NCBI GenBank assembly: GCA_944472155.2 | Contig: OX235274.1 | Span: 36,888,052-36,952,051 of the forward strand | Origin: Trichobilharzia szidati | Lineage: Eukaryota; Platyhelminthes; Trematoda; Strigeidida; Schistosomatidae | Direction of reading: 5' to 3' | Length of the DNA: 64,000 nt | Part shown: piece after piece, positions 10,131 through 21,424 of the stretch | Layout: the number at the start of each line of letters is the position of its first letter | Position numbering within the stretch: the stretch's first letter is position 1 | Program-made: the position numbers and the translations under genes | The notes under the pieces: model-generated | What the model was told of the DNA's origin: nothing | Seen by the model: the letters and a program-made list of their open reading frames with translations, nothing else | The model's database searches: none

Positions 10131-10387
10131 ATCTATTGGTTACAGGATTTCATCATGAGCTGACACTGGTTAGACAACCATTGGAAAACCAGCTAGGAAT
10201 ACTGGACATCTGTTTCGTCCTAATTTGGGACTCCTCACAGCACGCATCCACCGGGGTTGGACCGAGGACCTTCTGGTTACACGGCGAGCTAACTAGGGCG
10301 GAACAGCTGTCGAATACTCCCAGGTTTTCCAATGGTTCTTCAACCAATGATGAAATCCTGTAACCAATCAAATCCCTACAAACCAAC
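10131..10387. repeat. R1 SINE inverted pair
   Basis: Minus copy about 10131-10293 (tail, hammerhead remnant with GTCC/GGAC stem and GAAAC, B-box remnant) joined directly to the plus-oriented tail 10293-10387. Open frames on both strands here are fortuitous. Confidence 0.75.
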
Positions 10388-10682
10388 AAAAGAATCTATT
10401 GCTCGACAAATATATGGAAGAAAATGGAGATGGACCGGACACACGCTGAGGAGACCATTTGGAGACGTCGCGTACCAAGCGGAAACTCGAGTGGAAGGTG
10501 ATTCAAAAATGACGATTTGGGCGTGTGTTCGAACGACAGACATCGCAGCATGTGTGAAGCAGAGGTGATGAGAGCCTATAGGAGATTGTAGGGCCATCTA
10601 AAGAGGACTTCAGGGAGCAGGACAAAATGAAGATGCTCTGTTGTAGCCATATGTCCTACTCAGAACCCAAGGCAATAATAAT
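10388..10682 (+). pseudogene. RTE 3' end with (AAT)n tail
   Basis: It matches the RTE C-terminal tail (RKWRWTGHTLRRP, then a degenerate RSCEAE and LCSTQNPR-like segment) and ends in CCCAAGGCAATAATAATAA. RTE elements characteristically end in short tandem repeats, placing the 3' terminus near 10682. Confidence 0.8.
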
Positions 10683-10689
10683 AACAATG

Positions 10690-11000
10690 ACTATACGTCT
10701 TTAGACAAAAGAGTTTCTTCAGACACTTTTATATACAACAGCTAACATCACCTGAAATCAAAACTTTGATGGATATCAGTGGCAAGAGGTATTTCAATTA
10801 ATTATCTATTAACAGATTTGGTAGATTTATGGTCGATGAAACTGGAAATCACGTGAATTAGCATTCAGACGAGTGAGAAATCTGCATTGTACAGTATAAA
10901 CAGTTAAAATGTTTTCAATTATGTAAATATAAAAATAGACCTTGGAAACTGCTAAAGTATACTCGGTATGTCCAAATAAACTTGATAAAAATTAAAATAA
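10690..11000. other. No recognisable feature
   Basis: AT-rich, no motif or repeat similarity seen. Confidence 0.5.
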
Positions 11001-11002
11001 TT

Positions 11003-11700
11003 GAGCAAAGAATATCCCCCTTTCGATAATTTCCTCTTCTGGCTCTACAATTATATATATGTACATGTTTATATACGTAGAATATTCTAGAATAGTCATC
11101 AAAAACAATAGTGGTGTTTTCAAATAATATCGATTTTTAAGTAAAATCAATAGGATTACAGTTCATTAAAGATGCATAAATTATAATAATAATAGTAATA
11201 ATATAATAGCAAATAGAATATAGAATTAAAATTAAAGAAATTTCTACAACCAATTAAGGATCATTAGAACCTTGATGGCCAGAGGGGTAAGGATAGTGTC
11301 TGAACCACCTTCTTATTTTGTATACGTAAGTTAGGTTTCTTTATGTGGATCCCAACAGCCAGCCTCAGCAATATGTAGTAGACGAACTCTTGAAGCGAAG
11401 TTAAGATTAGTTGGTATATGGTAGATGACTTTGAAAGCCTCCTTGTTAACATCATTCTTGTGTTCTGTATCCACAAGATGAGATAGAATAGAGCTATGAA
11501 TGGATATTGTTTGTCCCTTGTTTAACCACACGCAGGATGGTGTTTGGAAATCTGAAGATAAACACGCCTAGCTGCCCGGCTTATAAAACTGACTCAACAG
11601 GAGCAGTCAAACGGATAGATACATATAGAAGAGGTCATATTAGGTAGTTTATCTTTAACTGTCAAACACAAAATAAGGGGGGCAGTTTTCAAGACACAGA
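11003..11700 (-). mobile_element. 5'-truncated type-A' PLE
   Basis: Minus strand encodes the PLE endonuclease C-terminus with frameshifts (SILSHLVDTEHK, EAFKVIYHI, RLLHIAEAG). The 3' tail carries the terminal motif near 11025-11060. Similar to 3570-4195. Confidence 0.82.
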
Positions 11701-12005
11701 GTAATTCAGAGGCAGAGAATGCTTACCATACCTTGGCCATCAAGATTTTAATGATCCTTAACTGGTTGTGGAAATTTCCTTAATTTTAACTTTATATTCT
11801 ATTTGCTATTATATTTTTATTATTATTATTTATGCATCTTTAATGAGCTGTAATTCCATTGATCTTACTTTACAAATCAATGTTATTTGAAAAACACTAA
11901 TACTGTTATTGACTTCTATTCAAGAATATTTTATGTATATAAACATGCATATATAATTGTAGAGCCATAAGAGGAAATTATCGAAAAGGATATTCTTTGC
12001 TCAAT
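11003..12005. repeat. Palindrome of type-A' PLE 3' tails
   Basis: Bases 11003-11284 (minus) and 11733-12005 (plus) are inverted copies of the PLE 3' tail, from about the CCATCAAG segment to the GAGCAAAGAATAT terminal motif. The truncated endonuclease end (11285-11700) lies between. Confidence 0.8.
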
Positions 12006-12159
12006 TATTTTGTTTTTTTCCAGAGGTCTGAAAGAATATTTTCGCTATATTGAGAAAAATTGTCATTTTTACATTCTTTTTGAAATATAAAAAATGATGC
12101 ATGAAAGTAATTTTTAGTGTGCGGGAATTTGGTTTGAAACTATGTGGAACTCCATTGGG

Positions 12160-12305
12160 TGCTTCCTACTAAAGAGTCCTAATTTAGACTGACGAAACAG
12201 CCGTCCAGTACTCTAAGGTTTTCCAATAGTTCTCTAACCGATGTCAGCTCATGATGAAATCCTGTAACCAGTGAATCGAATCCCTAAAAACCAATACTTG
12301 AGTAT
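12160..12305 (+). repeat. R1 SINE 3' part
   Basis: AGAGTCC...GACGAAACAG hammerhead remnant followed by the R1 tail ending in caatacttg. Confidence 0.72.
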
Positions 12306-12800
12306 AAATTGTTCTAGTTGACATTCATTTCTATAGATGTCTATGGTTAGTGTTGAATTTTAGTCGCCGGTTGGAAAAATGATCCAGCCTAATTAGCGTT
12401 CCGGGTCTAAAATTTATCTTTTTTTGTATGCATAAATTTTAAGACTAAATATGCTGTTCAGTGCTTGTTGATATCTGATTTCTTGAGAGGTAACGTAACA
12501 ATCTTGTGGAAACTGAACACATTTGTGATCACGTATATTTAGAACGAAGACATGATGACAATCGCTAAATCCCCCATCCGGTCAATAATAACACTCCATT
12601 CCTAGATATGCTTTTCATGCCATATGACACGATGAGTTACCTAATAAAAACGTTGGCATTTAATCTAAGATGGAGACATATTTCTTACCATGGTTATTCA
12701 TTTGGATGAATTGCAAGAGAAAAAAATGTTTTAAGTGAGATATACGTAGTAGTGGATTTACGAAACACAAATTGTCATACCAATATCTTTTCTGAATTTA
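12306..12800. other. No recognisable feature
   Basis: No coding motif or repeat similarity seen. Confidence 0.5.
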
Positions 12801-12814
12801 TTATTTATTATTAT

Positions 12815-13290
12815 CATTTTTATCCCCTTGGGTTCCAAGCGGAACACAGAGCTTCTACAGAACATCGCAATTTCACCTTGTTCTATAAAATCGTTTTCAG
12901 CTGGCTTCAAGATTCCCCATAGGCTCTCATCTCCTCCACGTCACTCTCAGAACCATGCCCAACTCGTCATTCTCCATTCAGGATTTACAAGAGTTTCTGT
13001 CTGGCACGTGCACCGGATCTGTCTCCATTTTCTTTGGAATATTTATTAAGGAATAGATTCTTGGCTAGAATGCCTTGCTGCTAATTCTTTCTATCCAGCC
13101 CGCCATCTGATGTTCATTATGGAGCCAGCGACGAGGGCAGCTGTTGATGAAAGCCAGCACCAGCTTGTTCGAAATGCTTTCCTTGCCGTGGGTGCCAAGT
13201 TTCTGATCCGTATAGAAGAATTGACTGACTTCACAATGGTGTTGAAAATTCGAATTTTGTTCTTTACGTTGACTTAGTGCAGTCAGTTTT
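12815..13290 (-). pseudogene. RTE 3' end
   Basis: Reading minus, it runs from the IRIFNTIVKS-like segment through RSKRWR-like sequence to the terminal CTTGGAACCCAAGGGGATAAA at 12815, the usual RTE ending. Frames are broken. Confidence 0.75.
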
Positions 13291-13299
13291 CAATTTGAT

Positions 13300-13840
13300 T
13301 ATGGAGTGATGAAAATCTCTCTTGACTTTGTGATAGCGACTTGCTTTAACATCCTCTCGAAAAGATTCTGCCTATCTAAGTGAACGAAGTGATGTCTTTC
13401 CGATGTTTCACATAGGTTTAAAGCTACTAGATATTTTCCCTCCATTAAAACCTATAAGACGTACTATTCGTTGCATCTATACAAGCTGATTGCGCATAAT
13501 TATTTATTTGTCTGTTTTGTACATCAATTACAAGTGAATACAATCAGGTAGAATTGCATTAAATAGATTAAAGCGGTTAACTAAAGGCTTAAGTAGATGC
13601 TTTTCAATGTCTTGTCTATTGTATTTTCCCCATTTTCTAAACTTCGTTGATTTCCTGTGGGAAAATTCTGATGGCATTTTTTTGCATCTCATTTAAATTC
13701 ACTTTTCCAGTTGTTGTTAGATGAAAAGATAAAGTTAAGTTATGCAGTTCATTAAGACTTCCGTTGTATTCCACCACTAGTGTATTTTAAATCAAAGCAG
13801 GTATAAAACATAACATTGGAAACGAACATTAAAGCCGCCT
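13300..13840. other. No recognisable feature
   Basis: AT-rich, unassigned. Confidence 0.5.
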
Positions 13841-13844
13841 TTTT

Positions 13845-13975
13845 TTAAAACTACAGCTTTTGAATCCCGAGTGGAACACAGATACTCAAGCGTTGTATAA
13901 CCGCTAGCCTCACACCCAACCTTCTCTCTTTTCCGGGCTTCAATGCAGGCTAGAGAGTTTAGAATCGACCGTCTT
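13845..13975 (-). repeat. R2b SINE-like repeat fragment
   Basis: Shares cttttgaatcccgagtggaa, gctagcctcacacccaacc and tttccgggcttcaatg with the R2b copies at 19.7 and 23.4 kb. Confidence 0.5.
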
Positions 13976-14095
13976 ACAAAATACACTCTGTATATTATTA
14001 TCAAATAAAAAATAATAAAATTAAATTCTACCACAGTGCCGAAATTCTACTGTCAGATTAGGCAACATATACATAACTGAAAAAGAGAAAAAGTT

Positions 14096-14136
14096 CAGCG
14101 AAGAGACTTTTTTCGGCGAATTCATTCACATAGCTG
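14096..14136 (-). ncRNA. Hammerhead-like motif, type E
   Basis: Stem I CAGC/GCTG, degenerate core, GAAA, stem III AAGA-like/TCTT, cleavage triplet TTC. The core differs from CUGANGA, so activity is doubtful. Confidence 0.35.
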
Positions 14137-14909
14137 TACAACCACATTTATATATAATTATTTGTGTGTGTACATGAGGTTTCTCATGTTTAGATAATTG
14201 ATCACCTCCACAGCTCCATCCTAGAACATCTGATAGAATCTGGACACCAAGCTACACCCCAAACAAACTTCAAAGTCGTCTACAGAGTAAGAAGTAGTCT
14301 TCCCAAAGGTGTACGAATCAGACTTCTTCAAACTGCAGAAGCAATGGCGATTCACTTACTAAGACCTGAACTCTGCATACAGAAGAAGTTCGTTCAATCA
14401 CTACACTTGCAATGGACGTAATCTATATTATGACCCGACAAGTAGATTTTAACTAATCTTTTCTTCTGTCTTTTCATTAGTATTATTTTGTTTTTTCAAT
14501 TGTAATATTTTACATTTTCAACTTTCTTGTTCTCTACCCCCACCCGATTTAATTTCTACACCTCAATACCACTGTTACTGATTTGACCAACGCTCAATTT
14601 CTCGTCATTTATGTTACGTCACCCAACTTATTTGCTCAATTTTAGTCCTAATTTAAATGGCATTATTCTCAACCCCACCTCTGCTTAGTCTCTACCTATA
14701 ATTACCTCTGTTGCTACCTTCACCTAAGTTGAAATATTTTAGTCAATTATATTACGTCATCTAACTTACTAACTCAATCTTACTTTAGTTGCTGTCTGAT
14801 TAACCTTGTTTCTATATCAGATCATTCTTGTATTACCTGATCAATTATCTAAACTTGACAAACCTCATGTACACACACACAAGAATAATTGAATATAAAT
14901 GCGATTGTA

Positions 14910-14950
14910 CAGCTATGTGATTGAATTCGCCGAAAAGAGTCTCTTCGCTG
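14910..14950 (+). ncRNA. Hammerhead-like motif, type E
   Basis: Inverted partner of 14096-14136: CAGC (14910-14913), degenerate core, GAAA, stem III AAGA with TCTT around GTC, then TTC and GCTG (14947-14950). Confidence 0.38.
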
Positions 14951-15154
14951 AACGTCTTCTCTTTTTCATATGACTCAATGGGGATTTTCAAAAACAGACA
15001 TTATTATCAGGTGAATACTGTTTCCAGAATCTTGCAGAGTTAAAAGAAATTCCTAAATTATTTCATATTTCTCTCCATTTGATTCAGTACAAAAGTGTAT
15101 TTATTCCTTTTGAAAAGGAATCCTAACTTAATCAATTATGGCATAAAACTATAC

Positions 15155-16165
15155 ACTACTCACACGACTTCCCAACTTCGTTTATATGATTCCGTTATTT
15201 CTCATCACTTCACTTGATTGGTAGTAATATTTTCCCTATTTCTGGTATTTGTGATCAGTCATACTTAGACATTAACTCATCACATCCGTTTTGTGTAAAG
15301 GCAGGTATAGTTACGCGTCTAACAAAGTGAACAATAACAACACTAAGTAGTACAACAAGAATGCCCAAGTGATGAAATGAAACAGATAGAAGAAGTGTTG
15401 GTGTAAAGTAACTAACTATCCTACAAAATTGATTAGGAAGAACAGAGAAGGTCAAAAGCAAAATGAAAATAATGGGGAAACTAACAATGTTAACATAAAT
15501 AAGAAAGAATAAAAGGCGTCTACAGTTTTAGCATATAAGGAGGGGATATCTGAAACCCTACGTAGGATTCCTAATAAAGCAGGAATAACGGTTGTTAACA
15601 TTTAAGCCTACAAACTCACTCAGGTACAAGCTCAGTAGGCTAAAGGACCCTGTCGGTTGACCAAACAAAACAAAATAATATAATTTACAAAATACCTTGC
15701 AATGACTGTGAGTTAAGTCAACTACATAGGTCGAACTAGTAGATCGAGGGTAGTCAGATTATCAGAAAATAAGAATTTAGCTAAGGTTAGAATGATTGAC
15801 CCCACAAGATAAATAATTTAGAAGAAAACTCAGCAATTACACTGCATACATTAACAAACACAATGGCACAATTGGGTGGGAGAGGGATAAAATTCTAAGA
15901 AGTTCATCGAGTCTACACCAAACCAGTGCAATAGGAATAACTCATCGCTCATACCAGAAAGACGGAAAATATCACTATCAATCAAATCAAGAGATGAGAA
16001 ATAGCGGAATGATATAAATGAAGTTGGAAAGTTGTGTGAGTAACTTGATATGATTATGAGTGGCAATAAATTGTGCTTGAAACCTTGTGATCAGTAAATA
16101 TTACTGTATAACACTGTGTGATAATTTATTAAAATAAATTGTACCACAATGCAAAATTTCTATTC
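15155..16165 (+). mobile_element. Type-B PLE, 5'-truncated, with inverted cap
   Basis: Body 15290-16050 (plus) encodes decayed linker and endonuclease segments (ETLRRIPNKAGI, then IIYKIPCNDCE and YIGRTS). The 3' terminal sequence is at 16050-16165. The stretch 15155-15265 is the same 3' region inverted, capping the truncated 5' side. Many stops. Confidence 0.78.
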
Positions 16166-16487
16166 TGTGTAATCTGTGTACTACTGAATGACTGAAATGA
16201 GTAGTTGTACACCAATGATATCACCAGTAGTGTTTGCTAACCAATTAAATCAAAAGAATCTGAACACTGGACGGCTCTTTTTCTCGTCAGAGGCCGAACT
16301 CATCAATGGAGAGCCAATGTGGTGCTTTGATACAGACATTGTGTTCCAGCGAAATATTATTCTCATATATTCCCACAGTTCAATGCAGCATTAGCGAAAG
16401 AATGCTATATATGTATTTGAATATTCTATTTCACATTGTCAAATGTAAACCAAGATCAGACGCTCAGTGATTGGTTACAGAATATAG

Positions 16488-16490
<3 letters not shown>

Positions 16491-16524
<34 letters not shown>
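16491..16524. repeat. (TA)n microsatellite inside left LTR
   Basis: Uninterrupted alternating TA over 34 bases. The right LTR has a shorter TA run near 17079-17092 at the equivalent place. Confidence 0.95.
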
Positions 16525-16527
<3 letters not shown>

Positions 16528-16536
16528 GTTTGATTA

Positions 16537-16797
16537 ATGAAAAAATACTTTGGCTTCAGTGTCTTGCCTTCTATTGTTAAATTTGGTATCGCTGCCTGCA
16601 GACAAATGGAAAGCCTATGCCCTGCAGTTTTTGAAGAAGGAGACATATGGATCTTCTTGCAGGCCCTTTCGGATGCTGCGCAATTGAGTGGCGTTCAAGA
16701 ATTGTCAGCAATGAGTCTGTTACTTGGAACGCTGCTGGGAGGTTTGGCGGAAGCAGCATATGATATTGTGAGGCGAATACGCACCAAGGTCATGTAA
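16537..16797 (+). pseudogene. gag N-terminal fragment
   Basis: 86 aa including RQMESLCPAVFEEGDIWIFL and GGLAEAAYDIVRR, which I read as the start of a Ty3/Gypsy gag. The frame starts inside the LTR, so the real start is downstream. It ends at TAA, and in another frame the pol C-terminus begins at once, marking the deletion junction near 16795. Confidence 0.55.
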
Positions 16798-17159
16798 ACT
16801 TCTTCCAAAGTGGGAAGGACCACACACGGTCACCGTGAGGTGGGGTCATGTATATACGATCAGCATTACTAACAAAGAGAAGCAGGTGTACATCATAGAG
16901 CTCCGGAACTCGATACAGCACGACAAGCAAACAAAGCAGCCAGCACTAGGAAGACCGAACTGACTTGAGTATAAAGTATTTGGTGGGGGGACGAGTGTGG
17001 TGGTATGATGCAGACAATGTGTTCCAACGGAATATTATTTTCACATATTCCCACATTTCAATACTGCATTAGCCACTATATATATATATATGTAGCGGTT
17101 TGATCACTTGAAAATATACCTTGGCTTCCGCGTCTTGCCTGCTGTTGTTACACTGGGTT

Positions 17160-18245
17160 CGACTCAGCTCAGCTAACTACTTGGGTAAATTGAACATACT
17201 GTGAATGAAATTCATAATACGCAAGTCAGTAAGCAATTTGCAATCCACATATTTCGAGAAGGTGGAATTCCACCACAGTCTCGTTTGGAAACTGGAACGA
17301 TCCGCTTGCTTTCCTGACTGCCACCATTTATGGTATCAAGCAGATCCCATGGCATATTATGATGATCTGAATAGTTTTAGTTTCCAAATGGAAACTGTGG
17401 TTAAAATTTTCTCCTTCTAGAACTTCTGTGTAAATTAATTTGCAAATTGTGAGTCAGAAATAATCCCTGATTATTATTTTAATTTTCCTGATTCTCTTTA
17501 TTTTGTTCTAGTAAGAATAAAGATTAATTTGGTTTAGTGACTTGATAAATAGTTTTGTTTTTACACTCGAAACTATTAATCTTCTACGAAATGTTGTTTA
17601 AAAATTCAGCTAAATATGGAAAAATTTAAATTCTTTTCTATACGTGTATCAGTTTAATGTGTTGCTCAAAAGTGATTTTTTTAAAAATTGAATGTTTAGT
17701 AATTTTGATGTCGAAATTGTCTGAATTCTTTTGAAAATGTCTCGTCTCTAATGCCACCCAGTTTTCATCTCACCGTGTTCTCAATTCACCCTGTTTTTGA
17801 GATCAAGTCAAAACAAGTTGGCAGACAGAACAGAACAGAATAATCGCATTTCAAATAGGCATTATAAAAAATTAGTACTACCGAGAAATTAAGCCTTCGT
17901 GCAATTTATAGGAACAAAAAGGTGATACCCTTTTTCTAGACCTCTTTTGTATTTTTGAACTCCGTTTTATTTGATCTCTTGATATTTTTTGAACCGTAAG
18001 AGGAATTGGAAGGTACTGTGGATGTTAAAACCTTGAAATGCAGGAGAATTTAATGCTACAGAGCGCAGACTGAAGTTTTCAACTACACTTTTTGTTGAAT
18101 GTAAAAAAGTGATACCTTTTGTATAACTTTTGTTTTAATTAACATCTTTGTTTCAATGGTAACTTTTCCGCTCGATTCAAAAATACACATGTCTTTGTCC
18201 TTGCTCTGTGTTTTTATTCTTCGCAACTGTCCATCTGAAATGTTA
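17160..18245. other. No recognisable feature
   Basis: Short frames only, AT-rich. No similarity to repeats elsewhere in the window noted. Confidence 0.5.
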
Positions 18246-18249
18246 GTTC

Positions 18250-18690
18250 AAGTATTGGTTCGCTGGGATTTGATTAATTGGTTACAGGATTTCATCCTGA
18301 GGTGATATCAGTTAGAGAATCACTGGAAAACCTACGAGTACTGGACAGCTGTCTCTTCCGTCCTAGTTTGGGACTCTTCATCAGTACGCACCTACACTGC
18401 GGAGTTGGAACCCAGTACCTTCTGGTTACAACGTGAGCTCATAGACCATTAAGTCACTGGGACTCGATCCAATGGCCCATGAATTCTTGCTTCTGCCACT
18501 TCACAACATTGAGCCATTGGATCGGGTCCCAGTGGCTTAATGGTCTACGAACTCGCTAACCTTGGGTTTGTTCCGGTAAAGAGTCCCAAACTTGGGCGAA
18601 ACAGCTGTCCAGTACTCCTTGTTGGTTTTCCGATGGTTCTCTAACCAATTTCAGCTCAGGATGAAATTCTGTAACCAATGAAACACTAGT
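18250..18690. repeat. R1 SINE inverted pair
   Basis: Minus copy 18250-18508 includes tail, hammerhead segment (GTCCCAAACTAGGAC stem-loop), B box and A-box region. It meets a plus copy 18509-18690 at the gatccaatggcc / gccattggatc segment. The plus copy keeps CCAGTGGCTTAATGGTC and GAAACAGCTGTCCAGTAC. Confidence 0.8.
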
Positions 18691-18699
18691 TCTTGGTTG

Positions 18700-19680
18700 C
18701 TTAATTGAGAATTCACAGGAATCTCTTCTCCTCCTTGTTCAAAGAGTATTCAACGACCCCTTGGCAATATTCACAGTGTAGAAGATTTTATTGAAGCACA
18801 CATATTGAACTTTACCTCTAGATTACATTGCTTAAATTGTAGAAGTGAACTTAATCTTATTTGCAAGCAACTGTACTATTTTAGAACTCGTTTATATTAA
18901 TAATTATAACGAACTGCTTAAATATCTTTACTAATTTGGACTTTCACCTTGATATTTTGTATGATTCCTCAGCTAAGCATTTAGTTCCTCACAAAGTCTA
19001 TAACCGCATAGATGGTGAACAGTTTTGCACACTCGAGCTGTTGTTTTGATATTTTTAAAGCTCAAAGGTGTAAAAATTAAGGGAATTGAGGTGGCACGTT
19101 GCATTGAACTGTTAGACCTGAATATTTATCAGTCTTATGCTCTCTATCCATAAAGCGTGTCATTATGGAACTCCTGATTGACTTTAGGACTATACTCAAA
19201 AGGTAACAGTGGGTTAGTCGAGTCATTCTACCTATGTAACTGTGTCTCCACAAGAACAGTTAAATTTACAAGTACACATTAAATTGGCCAGACTCTATAG
19301 CTTATTCTTTGCCTGCATTGGAATTTCACAATGACTTGTGTATTTTAAACATAATATTGTAGAAAACAATGTCTTATCTATTATTTTTCAAAGTTTCCAT
19401 GCCAGCAGTTCAGTGGCTACGTCTCTTTTGAAAACTAAATTTGTGTATACACGTTTCTTCCGCACACTTTGCAGACATTTTTCTGTATCTGTTCTCATGA
19501 AAACTTAAATAAATTTTGCGGATTTCCGTTCTCATAAAATAAGTTTTCTGTTTCCCTTATTTCACTGTCAAGACTGAAACTTTATAGTGTAACTATAAAA
19601 CCTGATGGGAATTTCCCAAAAACAAATCTGTATTTTCAAGTATTGGTTGTAGGGATTTAATTGATTTTTTTTCCTTCACG
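18700..19680. other. No recognisable feature
   Basis: No coding motif or repeat similarity seen. Confidence 0.5.
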
Positions 19681-19684
19681 TTCC

Positions 19685-19895
19685 CCAGTAGAACATCGGG
19701 CTTCAATCTTGTGGCTTGAAGTTTCTGTAGCAGTGTTTATTTTACAGGATGGGGTTGCCAGCCTCATGCCCAACCTTTCCTCTTTACCAGCATTATTTCT
19801 AGCTTAGCAAGGTAAAGGAGTGAGTCCGTGGCCGGGGATCGAACCCCAGACCATGTGCATGGTCGGCGAGCGTCCTGACTGCTATGCCACCGACG
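19685..19895 (-). repeat. R2b tRNA-derived SINE
   Basis: The minus strand starts with a tRNA-like head (GCGTCGGTGGCATAGC..., B box GGTTCGATCCC) and continues with a body distinct from R2 (ctcactcctttaccttgctaag, aaggttgggcatgaggctgg). The head is shared with R2 while bodies differ, so these are two SINE subfamilies built on one tRNA head. Confidence 0.7.
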
Positions 19896-19899
19896 CACA

Positions 19900-20193
19900 T
19901 TTAACTAATTAGTTACAGGAATTCATTATGAGCTGATATCGGTTAGAGAACCATTGGAAAACCGGCTGGGAGTAATGGACAGCTGTTTCCTCCATCCTAG
20001 TTTGGCATTCTTCTGCAGTACCCCCCCCCACTGGGGTTCGAACACAGGACCCTTTTGGCTACGGGGAAAGCTGGTAGACTATTAAGTCACTGGGACTCGA
20101 TCCAATGGCTCAATGGTTCAATAACCGATGTCAGCTCATGATGAATTCCGGTAACCAATCAATCAAATTCCTATAAACAAATACTTGAAAATC
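19900..20193. repeat. R1 SINE inverted pair
   Basis: Minus copy 19900-20108 with B box and a hammerhead remnant, joined to the plus-oriented tail 20108-20193 that ends in caaatacttgaa. Confidence 0.75.
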
Positions 20194-20580
20194 AATCAGA
20201 TGCTCACCAGTGACTTTTCTTATTCAGGCAGTAAACTTGGGGTTCTAGTGGGAAGTCGTGACCAGTAGGGTGCAGCAGGTCGGACGTCGGGAGAAATACT
20301 CACCACAGATGACATTGGCTAGTGGTCGCTCTATGCCGTGAATTGGTGAAAGTTTGAATTCATGGACTGTTCATTGGATCGGGTCCCAATGGCTTTTTGG
20401 TATACGAGCTAGCTGGCCTTGTAATTAGAAGGTCGTGGGTTCGAAACCTGGCGGTGGGTGCGTACTGCTGAAGGGTGCCAAACAGGATGGAGGAAACAGC
20501 TGTTCTGAATTCCCAGGTTTTTCAATGGTTCTCTAGCCGATGTCAGCTCATGATGAAATCCTGTAACAAATCCGTATTTG
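20194..20580 (+). repeat. R1 SINE, near full length
   Basis: About 390 bp. It follows the previous tail directly (tacttgaaaatcaatcag-atgctcacc), the head-to-tail join expected of tandem R1 units. Contains A-box-like TGGCTTTTTGG, B box GGTTCGAAACC, then a decayed hammerhead (GTACTG, CTGAAGG, GAAACAGC) and the tail. Confidence 0.82.
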
Positions 20581-20639
20581 TTTGCTTAAGTCATGTTCTA
20601 GAATTATCTTAATGATAATAACAGGTTGTTGTCTCGTCT

Positions 20640-20885
20640 AATGGCAAAGTTCCCTGAAGCTTACATAATTTTTCTGACTTGCGATCTGACCTTTCGTATG
20701 GGGCCATGAAAGGCAACTGTTGATGAAATCTGCAACAGACCATTGGACATGCTTTTCGTGACTTGCTAAATCTATAAACCATAAGGAAGTCAATGATTCG
20801 ATATTATTATTCAAAATTCGTATCTTGTTTCTTGTGTATTTACTAGTCACATCATTTTTTCATTGTAACTGGGAATGATTTTAAG
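20640..20885 (-). pseudogene. RTE C-terminal fragment
   Basis: Minus strand carries the NKIRILNNNIES segment and an RHEKHVQWSVADFINSCL-like stretch, matching RTE sequence between palm and C-terminal tail. Confidence 0.68.
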
Positions 20886-21139
20886 ATTGTACTTATATTC
20901 CATAAAGCATCTAACATCCATTTATTGGATAGCAAACTGGAGGTTAATCAATTCGAGAATATGGATTTTCTACAGGCAGATTGGATAAGGAAGATAACAA
21001 AATAATATGAAATCATGCAAAATGTAGGTTATTTTAAACAGCAAAATGTTGAACAGTTGCGTGTTAGCTAGAAAAAACTGTTTGAAAGTCGAAAAGCAGA
21101 AACCATGAAGGCGAAAGAAATGACAGTATCAATTATTAT

Positions 21140-21422
21140 CATTTAGAGAATCACCTAAAGCCAGGGAGTACTGGATAGCAGTTTCGTCCTGGTTTAGGAC
21201 TCTTCGGTATGGCTCAACACATTGGGTTCTAATGACTTAGTGGTCTACGAGTTTGTACCTCATGTACCTCAAAAATTCCTGAATCCGAACCACTGCGAGT
21301 CCATACTGACGCAGAGTCTCGGACCAGGACGGAACAGTACTCTGTTGTTTTTGATTGTTCTCTGACTGATATCATTCAGTGATCAAGCTTGAAATAAATC
21401 AGATTCCCACAAATTAGATCTT
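21140..21422. repeat. R1 SINE inverted pair, decayed
   Basis: Minus part 21140-21215 keeps a perfect stem II (GTCCT with AGGAC) followed by GAAAC, and CAGTAC of stem I, but the core lost its U (CCGAAGA). The plus part 21215-21422 has A- and B-box-like sequence and tail. Confidence 0.6.
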
Positions 21423-21424
21423 GA

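Larger units (their letters stand above)
14082..14995 (+). mobile_element. Type-E PLE, 5'-truncated, flanked by inverted terminal sequences
   Basis: Plus-strand frame about 14206-14422 encodes the last 70 residues of the PLE endonuclease (SSILEHLIESGHQ, FKVVYRVRSSLPKG, RLLQTAEAMAI, LCIQKKFVQS). The element's 3' terminal sequence (14858-14995, plus) is repeated in inverted orientation at the 5' truncation point (14082-14195). The arms are about 115 bp and nearly identical by eye. Confidence 0.85.
16316..17153 (+). mobile_element. LTR retrotransposon (Ty3/Gypsy type) collapsed by internal deletion
   Basis: Two direct repeats beginning TGTGGTG (about 16318-16592 and 16997-17153) look like LTRs. 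The left one is expanded by a TA microsatellite. Between them lie only a gag-like N-terminus and the last part of pol (KLLPKWEGPHTV, then VYIIELRN). A purine-rich GGTGGGGGGACGAG directly precedes the right LTR, as a polypurine tract should. Protease, reverse transcriptase, RNase H and integrase core are absent. Confidence 0.72.

Noticed and set aside
16188..16394. 68-aa plus open frame before the LTR element
   Set aside because: It crosses the LTR start and has no recognisable motif.
20026..20034. Homopolymer runs (C at 20026, G at 58880) as regulatory elements
   Set aside because: Short runs without surrounding structure. Likely slippage.
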